NCBI RefSeq assembly: GCF_002097715.1
Contig: NZ_CP020738.1
Location: 868,001-932,000, forward strand
DNA length: 64,000 bases
Reading direction: 5' to 3'
DNA from: Burkholderia ubonensis subsp. mesacidophila
GTDB lineage: Bacteria; Pseudomonadota; Gammaproteobacteria; Burkholderiales; Burkholderiaceae
In this document: positions 7,960-17,334 of the stretch, in pieces
How the letters are laid out: every line of letters begins with the position of its first letter
How positions within the stretch are numbered: position 1 is the first letter of the stretch
Program-made: the position numbers and the translations under genes
Notes under the pieces: model-generated
Told to the model about the DNA's origin: nothing
What the model saw: the letters and a program-made list of their open reading frames with translations, nothing else
Databases searched by the model: none

Positions 7960-10008
7960 TCACTCGGCGCTGTCCCCCCGGTTCTTGTGCTGCGCCGCGA
8001 GCCGCTCCTGCTGGGCGGACGGCACGGGATCGTAGTGGCTCAGCTGGATGCTGTAGCTGCCATGCCCGCCCGCCAGCGCATTCAGGCGCGACTGGTACTC
8101 GTTGAGCTCGGCAAGCGGCACCTTTCCCGCGACGACCATCGCGTGGCCGCCGGCCGTGCGCGTGCCGTGCACCTGTCCGCGCCGCGCGGACAAGTCGCCG
8201 ATGATGTCGCCCATCGCCGCTTCCGGCGTCATCACCTCGATGTCGACGATCGGTTCGAGCACCATCGGCTGCGCTTTCAGCACCGCGTCGATGAAGGCCT
8301 TGCGCCCGGCGGTGACGAACGCCACTTCCTTCGAGTCGACCGGATGGCTCTTGCCGTCGAACACGGTGACGCGCACGTCCTGCATCGGGAAGCCGGCCAG
8401 CGGCCCGCTGTCGATCACCTGCAGGATGCCTTTCTCCACCGCCGGGATGAACTGCGTGGGAATGGCGCCGCCCTTGACGACGTCGACGAACTCGAACCCG
8501 GCGCCGCGCGGCAACGGCTCCACGCGCAGCATGACTTCGCCGAACTGGCCGGCGCCGCCGGTCTGCTTCTTGTGGCGGTAGTGGCCTTCCGCCTTGCCGC
8601 CGATGGTTTCGCGCCACGCGATGGTCGGCGGCCGCGTCACGACATCCAGCTTGTATTGGTCGGTGAGGCGCTCCAGCATGAAGCGCAGGTGCAGCTCGCC
8701 GAGCCCGCGCACGACGGTCTCGTTGGCGCCGACGGGGTGCCCGATCATCAGGCACGGGTCTTCGGCCGCGAGCTTTTGCAGCACCTCCCACAGACGCTGT
8801 TCGTTGCCGCGGCGCGCCGGTTCGATCGCAAGGCCGTAGATCGGCGTGGGGAAATCGAGCGGCGTGAGGTGCACGTTGCCGTCTTCGGGGGCGTCGTGCA
8901 GCACGTCGTCGAAGCCGATGTCGTCGGCTTTGGTCACCGCGCAGATATTGCCGGGGCCCGCCCGCAGCACATCCGTGTGCTCCTTGCCGTGCAGCATCAG
9001 CAGCCGCGCGACCTTGAACGGCTGGCGCCCGTTGCCGATGTAGAGCTGGCTGTCGCGCGCGACCGTGCCCTGGTGGATGCGGAACACGGCCATCTTGCCG
9101 ATGTAGGGATCCATCACGATCTTGAACACGTGCGCGAGCACGTGCTTGTCGGCGACGGGCTCCGCATGCACGGTTTTCAGCTGTCCGTCGACTTCGCGAT
9201 AGAAGAGCGGCGGATTGCCTTCGGTGACGTTGGGCAGCAGGCGCACGAACACGTCGAGCAACTGCGCGATGCCCGCGCCGGTGGCCGCCGACGTGAAGCA
9301 GACCGGCACCAGGTGGCCCTCGCGCAACGCGCGCTCGAACGGCTCGTGCAGCTGTTCCGGACGGATCGCTTCGCCCTGTTCCAGATACAGCTCCATCAAC
9401 GCGGGATCCAGTTCGATCACCTGATCGACGAGCGCGTTGTGCGCCGCTTCCACCGAATGGAAGTCGGCCTCGCCCGCGGGGTTGAAGAAGCAGTCCACCA
9501 CTTCGCTGCCGCCTCGCGCGGGCAGGTTGATGGGCAGGCAGGTCTTGCCGAACAGCTCCTGGATCTCCGCCAGCAGCCCAGGCAGGTCGACCTTTTCTCC
9601 GTCGATGCCGTTCACGACGATCATCCGGCAGAGCTTGCGCTGCTGTGCGTACGCCATCATCCGGCGGGCGGTCATTTCGATGCCGGTGCGGGCGTTGATC
9701 ACGATCGCCGCCGTCTCGACGGCCGGCAGCGCGCTGATCGACAGGCCGGCGAAGTCGGGATAGCCCGGCGTATCGAGCAGATAGATGCGGGTGTCCTGAT
9801 AGTGGAGCTGGGCGACGGCGGAACTGAGCGAGTGGTGGTATTTGCGTTCGAGCGGGTCGAAATCGCACAGGGCGGTGCCGTTGTTCACGCTGCCGGGCGC
9901 ATGAAGCGCGCCGCCCTGGTGCAGCAGCGCCTCGGCAAGCGATGTCTTTCCGCATCCGGCATGCCCGACCAGAGCGACGGTGCGGATGGCTTCGGGAAGG
10001 TAGTCCAT
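7960..10008 (-). CDS. EF-G-like translational GTPase (EF-G2 type)
   Basis: A 682-residue protein aligning over its length with elongation factor G. G1 is GHAGCGKT (residues 15-22), G3 is DTPGYPDF (79-86), and the G4 position is NGID (133-136) where canonical EF-G has NKxD. The beta-barrel domain II, the HVLAHVFKIVMDPYIGKMAVFRIHQG segment, and domains III-V (GLGELHLRFMLERL, the RRGQVHG-type loop near 610) are all present. The start is ATG 10008 with MDYLPEAIRTVALVGHAG. It belongs to the second, non-essential EF-G-like group often found beside normal fusA; the divergent G1 (AGC instead of VDA) and G4 agree with that. It converges on the cyclase gene with 34 bases between stops. Confidence 0.88.
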   Translation of the reverse strand: MDYLPEAIRTVALVGHAGCGKTSLAEALLHQGGALHAPGSVNNGTALCDFDPLERKYHHSLSSAVAQLHYQDTRIYLLDTPGYPDFAGLSISALPAVETAAIVINARTGIEMTARRMMAYAQQRKLCRMIVVNGIDGEKVDLPGLLAEIQELFGKTCLPINLPARGGSEVVDCFFNPAGEADFHSVEAAHNALVDQVIELDPALMELYLEQGEAIRPEQLHEPFERALREGHLVPVCFTSAATGAGIAQLLDVFVRLLPNVTEGNPPLFYREVDGQLKTVHAEPVADKHVLAHVFKIVMDPYIGKMAVFRIHQGTVARDSQLYIGNGRQPFKVARLLMLHGKEHTDVLRAGPGNICAVTKADDIGFDDVLHDAPEDGNVHLTPLDFPTPIYGLAIEPARRGNEQRLWEVLQKLAAEDPCLMIGHPVGANETVVRGLGELHLRFMLERLTDQYKLDVVTRPPTIAWRETIGGKAEGHYRHKKQTGGAGQFGEVMLRVEPLPRGAGFEFVDVVKGGAIPTQFIPAVEKGILQVIDSGPLAGFPMQDVRVTVFDGKSHPVDSKEVAFVTAGRKAFIDAVLKAQPMVLEPIVDIEVMTPEAAMGDIIGDLSARRGQVHGTRTAGGHAMVVAGKVPLAELNEYQSRLNALAGGHGSYSIQLSHYDPVPSAQQERLAAQHKNRGDSAE

Positions 10009-10299
10009 GACCGCAATCGTCCAGTAGTGGATGTGCGGCCATTATTCGCGAAAATCAGGTGGTCTGCCAGTTGCGGCAAGCGAGCAGGCGCGCGGCGCGA
10101 TGTCGGATTTGCGTTCGTTGCGGCGCAATATTCCGCTGGTTTCCGAACGTGCTTCGGACCCCGGATCAGTCTTCCGGCATTCATGCTGCCGTGCGCCAGG
10201 CTCCGGAATGCGCGCGTTATCGCACCGCAGCGCCGATGGATGTGTGCTAGCTTGAAAGCGTCGATCGTTCATCGATCGTTCCGCAAGGAGGGACGCGAG

Positions 10300-10548
10300 A
10301 TGTCAGTCATTGCTCCAGACGAAAGGGCCGATTTCGTCGCGGTCTTGCATCGCCATCACCTCGGCGAGTCCGACTTCACGCTTCAGGAAACCGGTGCGCC
10401 GGAGATCGTGGACGAGGTCTATCCGTTGGAGGGTTACGTGACCGTCGTGTGCTGCTCGACGCACAAGGAGAAGGGATACAGGATCGGGCACGGCACGGCG
10501 TGGACCGCGGAATTCGACAGGGATCTGACGCGGGGAGCGTTTGGGTGA
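10300..10548 (+). CDS. small conserved-type hypothetical protein
   Basis: An 82-residue protein starting at ATG 10300, chosen for the excellent AAGGAGGGA site nine bases upstream; much longer open frame to the left is antisense to the EF-G gene and is not real. The sequence (MSVIAPDERADFVAVLHRHHL, then ETGAPEIVDEVYPLEGYVTVVCCSTHKEKGYRIGHGTAW) looks like a small alpha-beta domain with adjacent Cys residues in VVCCST. There is no signal peptide or membrane helix. Expression from its own promoter in the 291-base gap after the EF-G start is likely, since the two genes diverge. Function unknown. Confidence 0.65.
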   Translation: MSVIAPDERADFVAVLHRHHLGESDFTLQETGAPEIVDEVYPLEGYVTVVCCSTHKEKGYRIGHGTAWTAEFDRDLTRGAFG

Positions 10549-10630
10549 AGTGATGCTGGCGGGGCGCGATCCGGGCGCGGGCGGGGCGTATTCGTGCGCG
10601 CCCGGACCATCGGGGCGGTTATACCCGCGC

Positions 10631-11374
10631 TTACGAGGAGCGCAGCACGTTCGGGCGACGTTTGTTCCGGATGCGTTCCGCCACACGGGCTGCCCGATGG
10701 CTCAGTTCATAGAATGCCAACATGCTGGCCATCATCGCGAAAGCGACGCCACTTGCGTCCCAGCGCAGCCCGAGACTGAACGCCGCTGCCTGGGTCGCGG
10801 CCATGCCGGTGGTCATGGCGAGCAACATCGCCGCAATCTCGATCCGGGCCAGGGCCTTGGCTGCAACGCGCAGGTTGTCGAGCCGAATCACGTCGAGGTG
10901 GCCAGCGTGGTGCAGGAGTACCACACCCAGCATCGCGGACGTCGACATCGGGAGCCAACGCAGATGCAGCGTCAGCGTATGCCACACGACGCCCGTATCG
11001 AGCGCGCCGCCGCACACATCGAGGATCGTATCGATGGGCGTGCGTATCGAATCGAGCGTCAATCCGGCGCCGATAGCGGCAATACACAAGCGCATCGACC
11101 GGCGGGCGCACCGGCCGGGCGGCCCGCTTCCGTGCAGATATCCCGCGATGGCGCATGCAATCGCACCGCCGACATTCCAGATCCAGCTGGAATACGAGCC
11201 ATGCAACCGGGTCGGCAAATCGCAGGCGACATACCCAAGGAGTGCGAACGACATCGTGTCGCGCAGCCGCGCGGACAGTAAAGCGACGGCGATACGCCCG
11301 ACCGCGCGGATCGCATCCGGCATGTTGAACTGTCGCCCGGCCCGGTCCGCTGGCGGAACGGTCGGAGGCGCCAT
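10631..11374 (-). CDS. hypothetical membrane protein in tyrosinase operon
   Basis: A 247-residue polytopic protein that starts six bases after the stop of the 143-aa gene, so it is the third gene of the tyrosinase operon. Hydrophobic segments are visible at roughly residues 42-54, 63-80, 93-110, 140-158, 178-198 and 210-225, suggesting about six membrane helices, with a basic cytoplasmic tail (RAARVAERIRNKRRPNVLRSS). No transporter motif stands out; the His pair in VVLLHHAGH and WHTLTLHLRW could bind metal. The operon position would allow a role in copper supply or pigment export, but this is only inference from position. Confidence 0.6.
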   Translation of the reverse strand: MAPPTVPPADRAGRQFNMPDAIRAVGRIAVALLSARLRDTMSFALLGYVACDLPTRLHGSYSSWIWNVGGAIACAIAGYLHGSGPPGRCARRSMRLCIAAIGAGLTLDSIRTPIDTILDVCGGALDTGVVWHTLTLHLRWLPMSTSAMLGVVLLHHAGHLDVIRLDNLRVAAKALARIEIAAMLLAMTTGMAATQAAAFSLGLRWDASGVAFAMMASMLAFYELSHRAARVAERIRNKRRPNVLRSS

Positions 11375-11380
11375 GGCCGT

Positions 11381-11812
11381 TCAGGCGGGATCGTTCAGGA
11401 CCGCATACCAGGAGCACACCACGCCGGCCGGCGAGACGCCGCCGTTGCCGCTCGCGTGCGGGACGGCGCGCACGATCGAGCCGGTCAGCGCCGGACGCTG
11501 GTCGACGCCGTTCGGCCAGGGCGCACTCAGGTATCCGACGTAGTCGTATACCCACTCCTCGCCGCTGACGACGCCCTGCCCCTGGAAGCGCACGGTCCAG
11601 GGATCGCCGTAGCCGATTGAGCCGCTGAGCTGCAGTTGCCACCCCGGTCCGAATATGCGTCCCCTGAGAACGCCCATCGGCGCCGGCTCGATTTCGATAT
11701 TGGCGCGGCCGAATTCAAGGTCATTGAACGGCGTCGCCAGGTCAGGATCGTTCAGCAGGCTTCGATAGGTCCACAAGCCGACCAGACTGCCGGTTTCAGG
11801 TGCGTAGCTCAT
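11381..11812 (-). CDS. 143-aa unknown protein in tyrosinase operon
   Basis: A 143-residue protein 88 bases downstream of the tyrosinase gene and on the same strand. It has no signal peptide. The composition is beta-rich and aromatic (GPGWQLQLSGSIGYGDPWTVRFQGQGVVSGEEWVYDYVGYLSAPW), reminiscent of a small lipocalin or beta-barrel that binds an aromatic ligand. Streptomyces tyrosinases are encoded next to a caddie/copper chaperone of similar size (MelC1), but that family carries a signal peptide and His/Met copper ligands that are absent here, so I do not call it a caddie. Function unknown; the operon suggests it works with the phenol oxidase. Confidence 0.65.
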   Translation of the reverse strand: MSYAPETGSLVGLWTYRSLLNDPDLATPFNDLEFGRANIEIEPAPMGVLRGRIFGPGWQLQLSGSIGYGDPWTVRFQGQGVVSGEEWVYDYVGYLSAPWPNGVDQRPALTGSIVRAVPHASGNGGVSPAGVVCSWYAVLNDPA

Positions 11813-11900
11813 GCCAGTTTCTCCCGGTCACATCCACTGCGCTTAAATTTCCCGCCGAACCGGCGCCGGGCAGATGGCGCCGGTTCATCGCCTGACGCGG

Positions 11901-13502
11901 CTAGCGGACCTCGACCCGGAACCGTTGCTGACCCGGTTTGGGCGCTGCGGCGGCAAAGGATTGTCCCTGGCCGAATACATCGTCACGGGTATGGACCTCG
12001 ACCTCGTAGCTGGCATCCTTCACCGACGCTTCCTTGAACTGGTGCAGCGGGAAGAACGCCTTCACTTCGAGATGGGTCTGGCAGTTGGCGCAATACTGGA
12101 CGCTCCAGCGGCTCAGGACGGCTTCCGTGCCGAGGAGGTACCGCTTGCCGTCCAGGACGACATGGGCGGCCACCAGGAACGACCCGCGGATCGGCGCACG
12201 GTTGATCCCGGATACGCGAAGAACCTTGCTGCTGTTGCCGGCCGGCACGGCCGCCGCCAGTTGGCGTTTCGGCAGGTCTTCCAGCGAGCCGGGGCCGTAG
12301 GTGTAGCCCAACTGTTCCTCGATGTTGATGCAGTCGAGCGATGTGTAGGCGCGTTGCTTGCCGTTTTCGCTTTTCTTGAACGGATCGAGCGGCGATTCCA
12401 GCGTCAGCCACGAGTTGGGTACCGTTCCCGGTGTCGGCCCCTGGCTGTCCACGGAGTTGGTTCCGGGATACTCGGCAATGACGTCGAGGTGCTGGGTGAA
12501 GCCGTGACGCTTCTGCCACAGCCAGAACACGCGGTCCACGAAGCAATGGTGGAAATAGAAGATCGGGTCGAGGCCCGCCGTATCGTTTTCGCCCATGTCG
12601 CCGTTGGCGCCCTTGATCGGCGAGTCATGGCCGGCGTTCGGGCCAGTCGGCACGTCGTACCCGCCGACGGCAAGATGAATGTGGTTGTGCGGTTTTTCGA
12701 GCGAAACGATCTTTGTTTCCCCGCTGGCAAGATCGTCATTCCACTGTGTCTCGGACGTGGTATTGGAAAACACCGTGTAGTTGGGAGCATCCAGGCACGC
12801 CTCGTATTGGCCCTTCACGTTGTTCGAAATCAACTTGCCGTCCACGATGATTGCGGACGTGAGCCAGTTCACGACGTTCCGGTCGAGCAGTTCCACGTTT
12901 TCCTGATAGTTCGGGAATTGGGCGTTGTGTCGCTCCGTGGCGGCCCGGTCTTCCGGAGAGCCGACTAGCCCCGACAACGGATAGCGAACCGTTTCGTAGT
13001 CGACGGGCTTGCCGTAGTTGGGATTGTCGCCGTTGATGTTGTCGGTGATGCCCTTGTTGAAAACGAAGGAACGCAGCGGGTTGGGAATCGTTTGTCCGTC
13101 GAGCTCGACGTCCTTCTTGGTCAGCGCCCACGGAACGCCGTTCTTGATCGACTCGTCGCTGGTTTCGTCCCAGTAGGGCAACATGACCTGTTCGCAGCCC
13201 GGGATGCTCCGCAAAGCCTCTTCCAGCCTCAGCAGGTAAACGCGATGCCAGGTCGGAAACAGCACGTTGCGATGATTGCAATAGCCGCCCCAGTAAGAGG
13301 GCGATCCCCAGCCTGCGCCCCGGAAAGGCTCACCGTGGAAGCCGCCGATCATGAAGAACGAGTTCGGATCGTCAGGCGGGAGTTCCTTGATGCCTTTCCA
13401 CGCTCGCATCAGGTCCTCGAGCGGCTTCTTGTTGCCGCTCAGGTACTCGGCCTGCAGCGATTCGATCGACCGGCGGACCCGGACTCCAGTTGCGCTTTTC
13501 AT
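11901..13502 (-). CDS. tyrosinase (type 3 copper phenol oxidase)
   Basis: A 533-residue protein read from ATG 13502; AGAGAGG upstream supports this start over the longer open frame to 13601. The CuA ligands are visible as His56, His77 and His86 (CNHRNVLFPTWHRVYLLRLEEAL, with the diagnostic H-x8-H), and CuB as His272/His276 (PHNHIHLAVGG) and His318 or His319 in DPIFYFHHCFVDRVFWLWQ. The C-terminal 150 or so residues form a separate beta-rich domain, as in other bacterial and fungal tyrosinases, which may cover the active site. No signal peptide is seen, so it is probably cytoplasmic. It oxidises monophenols and diphenols to quinones, leading to melanin-like pigment or phenol detoxification. First gene of a three-gene operon. 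Confidence 0.93.
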   Translation of the reverse strand: MKSATGVRVRRSIESLQAEYLSGNKKPLEDLMRAWKGIKELPPDDPNSFFMIGGFHGEPFRGAGWGSPSYWGGYCNHRNVLFPTWHRVYLLRLEEALRSIPGCEQVMLPYWDETSDESIKNGVPWALTKKDVELDGQTIPNPLRSFVFNKGITDNINGDNPNYGKPVDYETVRYPLSGLVGSPEDRAATERHNAQFPNYQENVELLDRNVVNWLTSAIIVDGKLISNNVKGQYEACLDAPNYTVFSNTTSETQWNDDLASGETKIVSLEKPHNHIHLAVGGYDVPTGPNAGHDSPIKGANGDMGENDTAGLDPIFYFHHCFVDRVFWLWQKRHGFTQHLDVIAEYPGTNSVDSQGPTPGTVPNSWLTLESPLDPFKKSENGKQRAYTSLDCINIEEQLGYTYGPGSLEDLPKRQLAAAVPAGNSSKVLRVSGINRAPIRGSFLVAAHVVLDGKRYLLGTEAVLSRWSVQYCANCQTHLEVKAFFPLHQFKEASVKDASYEVEVHTRDDVFGQGQSFAAAAPKPGQQRFRVEVR

Positions 13503-14610
13503 GACTCGGCCTCTCTCTCTTTTGTAAGCAGCGTTGCGGTATGACTGCCAGGTTCTGAACGTGTGCGGTCGACGCGGCGGACAATCGGAGCTCACGTCCA
13601 ATCAGATTCGTTTTGTCTCCATGTGGGCAGGCATTTTGAAATGCATCGCCCGGCAGGGCATAGGCAGGCCCCGGCGGTTTTGCGACCACCTCCATGAGTA
13701 ACGCGGACGTGCGCGACGGCGCCACGCGCCCTCGGGAAAAAGGCGCGACGCATTCGAATCGCGGGAAAGGCCGCGGCGGATCGGCACTCATTCGCCACGC
13801 GCAATTACAGTAGTAAGGTCTCCGTCATATCCCGTAGCGTCTATTCATGTTTTTGATATGGATAAATAAAGCAAACGGAATTTGTTTCCGCAAGAAAAAT
13901 ATGGGTCTTGCGGTGCGGAGAAATTGCGGGGTGACGTGATGCGCAGATTGCTCGATTTATCGAAATGATTCTTGGGATTGGCGTCGCGACGGTAACGGTG
14001 GAAAAGATGAGGCGCCGGGTTGGCGCGAGTGAACCGGAACGTCTTCGAAGGTCGTTTGTCCCGCAAGGGCTTCGATTCACTGTACGGCGGCATGCCCAGC
14101 CCGAACATGCCGGCCGCCCGGTGGCGATAATGCGAAGGACGTTGATGCCACCTTCGTCGAGCAGGCTTTCAAAATGCATGCGGTTTGTTGCGCCACGCTG
14201 ACCACCCTGGCAGCCTCGGCGACCTCGTGCCTGCCGGGGGCAGGCGACCGGCGCGCGCCTGCGTGCGCGTAGCTTCGCCCATCATGACCATCAACCCGGT
14301 TCCCCTTCAGCGTGATGGACGTAGATCGCGCTCGCACTGAATTGATTGTGTTGGATATGGTAAATCTCAATAGTGATTTTTTAGCACTGCATTCTTTATA
14401 TTGGTTTCTGGATGTACTAGATTTCTTAGGCATTTCTCGCCACGAAGAGGCTTGTGAATCGGTGGATTGTCGTCCGGGGCTCCGTGGCGTCGACAATCGC
14501 CGTGCAAGAAGCAGTCAGTTGCAGTTGCTGTGTTGGTGTCAGGTTACCAAAGGGCTGCCACTGCACCCCCCGCAATGAACAGTTCTCCGACAACCTTAAA
14601 GGAGAAACGT
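13503..14610. other. gene-free 1.1 kb stretch with AT-rich patches
   Basis: Between the divergent tyrosinase and repeat-protein genes I find no convincing gene. Short frames here (for example 13841-14179 minus, 14312-14578 plus) have no ribosome binding site, poor codon bias and no family resemblance. Two patches, about 13800-13990 and 14320-14420, are clearly AT-rich against the GC-rich background, the latter with several TATA-like runs. The stretch must carry both promoters; the base composition suggests either silencer-bound regulatory DNA or decayed foreign sequence. Confidence 0.5.
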
Positions 14611-15717
14611 ATGACGACTCAGCCCACTCAAATTGTCCCCCCTGATACGCTCGCGAACACGTACACGCCTGTTTTCGCCCAAGGCGATCCCGGCAACGGA
14701 ATTGGCGGCTACGACCTGAAGTCTCCTGCCGACCACGCGTTCGCGTTCGACTATGACAGCAGCGGAAAACTGGACCATCTCGCGCTGTATCGGCCCGGCA
14801 CCGGGACGATCTGGATTCTCAAGAACACGCACGGAGAGTTTGCGCCCGTGTATCACCAGGGCGATCCCGGGAGCGGAATTGGTGGTTACGATTTGAAGTC
14901 TCCCGCCGATCAAGCGTTCCCGTTCGATTATGACGGCAGCGGCAAGCTGGATCATCTCGTGCTGTATCGTCCCGGTACCGGGACGATCTGGATCCTCAAG
15001 AACACGCAGGGAGCCTTTGCGCCCGTGTATCACCAGGGCGACCCCGGCAACGGAATCGGCGGCTACGACCTGAAATCGCCTGCCGACCGCGCGTTCGCGT
15101 TCGACTATGACAGCAGCGGAAAACTGGATCATCTCGCGCTGTATCGACCCGGTACCGGGACGATCTGGATTCTCAAGAACACACAGGGAGCCTTTGCGCC
15201 CGTGTATCACCAGGGCGATTCCGGGAGCGGAATTGGCGGCTACGATTTGAAGTCTCCGGCCGATCAAGTGTTCCCGTTCGATTATGACGGCAGCGGCAAG
15301 CTGGATCATCTCGTGCTGTATCGGCCCGGCACCGGGACGATCTGGATCCTCAAGAACACGCACGGGACCTTTGCGCCCGTGTATCACCAGGGCGACCCCG
15401 GCAACGGAATTGGCGGCTACGACCTGAAATCGCCTGCCGACCGCGTGTTCGCGTTCGACTATGACAGCAGAGGCAAACCGAATCATCTCGCGCTGTATCG
15501 ACCCGGTACAGGGACGATCTGGATTCTCAGGCACGTTCATGGAGAGTTTGCGCCCGTGTATCGCCAGGGCGATCCCGGGAGCGGAATTGGTGGCTACGAT
15601 TTGAAGTCTCCGGCCGATCGCGCGTTCGCATTCGACTATGACCACAGTGGCCGGCAGGACCACCTCGATTTGTACCGCCCTGGCACAGGTACTATGTGGA
15701 TCCTGAAAAGACAGTAG
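14611..15717 (+). CDS. six-fold 59-residue FG-GAP-like repeat protein
   Basis: A 368-residue protein from ATG 14611, preceded by AAAGGAGAAACGT. After an 18-residue leader without signal peptide it consists entirely of six near-identical 59-residue units (residues 19-77, 78-136, 137-195, 196-254, 255-313 and 314-368). Each unit carries GGYDLKSPAD, an AFDYDxSGxxDHL stretch with the spaced Asp residues of FG-GAP/integrin-type calcium loops, and LYRPGTGTIWILKN. Six such units suggest a closed beta-propeller that may bind sugar or calcium, like repeat lectins and toxin-associated VCBS proteins. Lack of a signal means it is cytoplasmic, released by lysis or exported by a specialised system. Stand-alone gene with its own upstream region. 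Confidence 0.8.
   Translation: MTTQPTQIVPPDTLANTYTPVFAQGDPGNGIGGYDLKSPADHAFAFDYDSSGKLDHLALYRPGTGTIWILKNTHGEFAPVYHQGDPGSGIGGYDLKSPADQAFPFDYDGSGKLDHLVLYRPGTGTIWILKNTQGAFAPVYHQGDPGNGIGGYDLKSPADRAFAFDYDSSGKLDHLALYRPGTGTIWILKNTQGAFAPVYHQGDSGSGIGGYDLKSPADQVFPFDYDGSGKLDHLVLYRPGTGTIWILKNTHGTFAPVYHQGDPGNGIGGYDLKSPADRVFAFDYDSRGKPNHLALYRPGTGTIWILRHVHGEFAPVYRQGDPGSGIGGYDLKSPADRAFAFDYDHSGRQDHLDLYRPGTGTMWILKRQ
14665..15714 (+). repeat. tandem 177-bp repeats in an alternating A/B order
   Basis: Six in-frame copies of a 177-bp unit (the last is 165 bp). Odd copies share GNGIGG and AFDYDSSGK with codons such as ggcaacgg, while even copies share GSGIGG and FDYDGSGK with gggagcgg; copy 6 is a mixture. The pattern means a 354-bp two-unit block was duplicated after the first single duplication. 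Confidence 0.9.
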
Positions 15718-15987
15718 GTTGAGTGTTTTGGCCGATCGCTGTCGAGCGATTGCTTCTTGACGCGCCTTCGACAGCGGTCGTTTGGGTCTCCTTCTTCTGA
15801 CAGGGCCTTGGCTGAAATTTGCCTCGCACGAACACTTAAGGACTACCTATATAGGCCGGCAATCTACCGACTATCGCGCGCAAACGAAAGGCCGCTGCCG
15901 CCGCGATGATCCGAATCGGCGAGCGGATAGTCCGTAACCCTGCTGACGCAACGGTCCGAATTTCCGTTGTGGTCAACAAGCACCGTG

Positions 15988-16011
15988 GGGCCGCGAAGTT
16001 CGCGGCCCTTT
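15988..16011 (+). terminator. strong GC hairpin, possible terminator
   Basis: GGGCCGCGA, a three-base loop AGT, then TCGCGGCCC is a perfect 9-bp stem followed by TTTGAT. The T-run is short. It lies 270 bases after the repeat-protein stop and just before the start of the gene-fragment scar. A 35-codon frame from 15905 ends in it but is not convincing. The intervening 15718-15987 holds nothing else I can support apart from a 10-bp palindrome CCTATATAGG at 15846. Confidence 0.45.
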
Positions 16012-16028
16012 GATGTGACGTCCGTCCG

Positions 16029-17247
<1,219 letters not shown>

Positions 17248-17262
17248 CCGGCGCGGCCGTGC

Positions 17263-17290
17263 GCAACGGACCGGTCCGGCCCGTTGCTTC
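17263..17290. terminator. bidirectional terminator between yfcF and efflux operon
   Basis: GCAACGG and CCGTTGC pair around a self-complementary CCGGTCCGG core, giving a long stem followed by TTCCC on the plus strand. It lies between the converging stops at 17247 and 17335. Confidence 0.55.
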
Positions 17291-17334
17291 CCGTCTCGCC
17301 GCTCGTCCTGCGCGGCGATCTTCTCCCGCCTCGC

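Noticed and set aside
7900..10299. Long plus-strand open frame over the EF-G gene
   Set aside because: Only its last 82 codons, after a strong ribosome site at 10300, are real; the rest is antisense to EF-G.
11381..11812. Caddie (MelC1-like) copper chaperone for the tyrosinase
   Set aside because: Size and position fit, but there is no signal peptide and no His/Met copper ligands.
13841..14179. 112-codon minus-strand ORF in the gap
   Set aside because: No ribosome binding site, poor codon bias, no recognisable family.
14312..14578. 88-codon plus-strand ORF in the AT-rich patch
   Set aside because: Atypical composition and no start signal; more likely regulatory DNA.
14665..15714. Possible CRISPR-like periodic repeat
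   Set aside because: The 177-bp period is in frame and codes for protein repeats; there are no short palindromic repeats with unique spacers. No CRISPR array seen elsewhere.
15905..16012. 35-codon ORF ending in a hairpin
   Set aside because: Too short, no ribosome site, and its 3' end is explained by the stem-loop.
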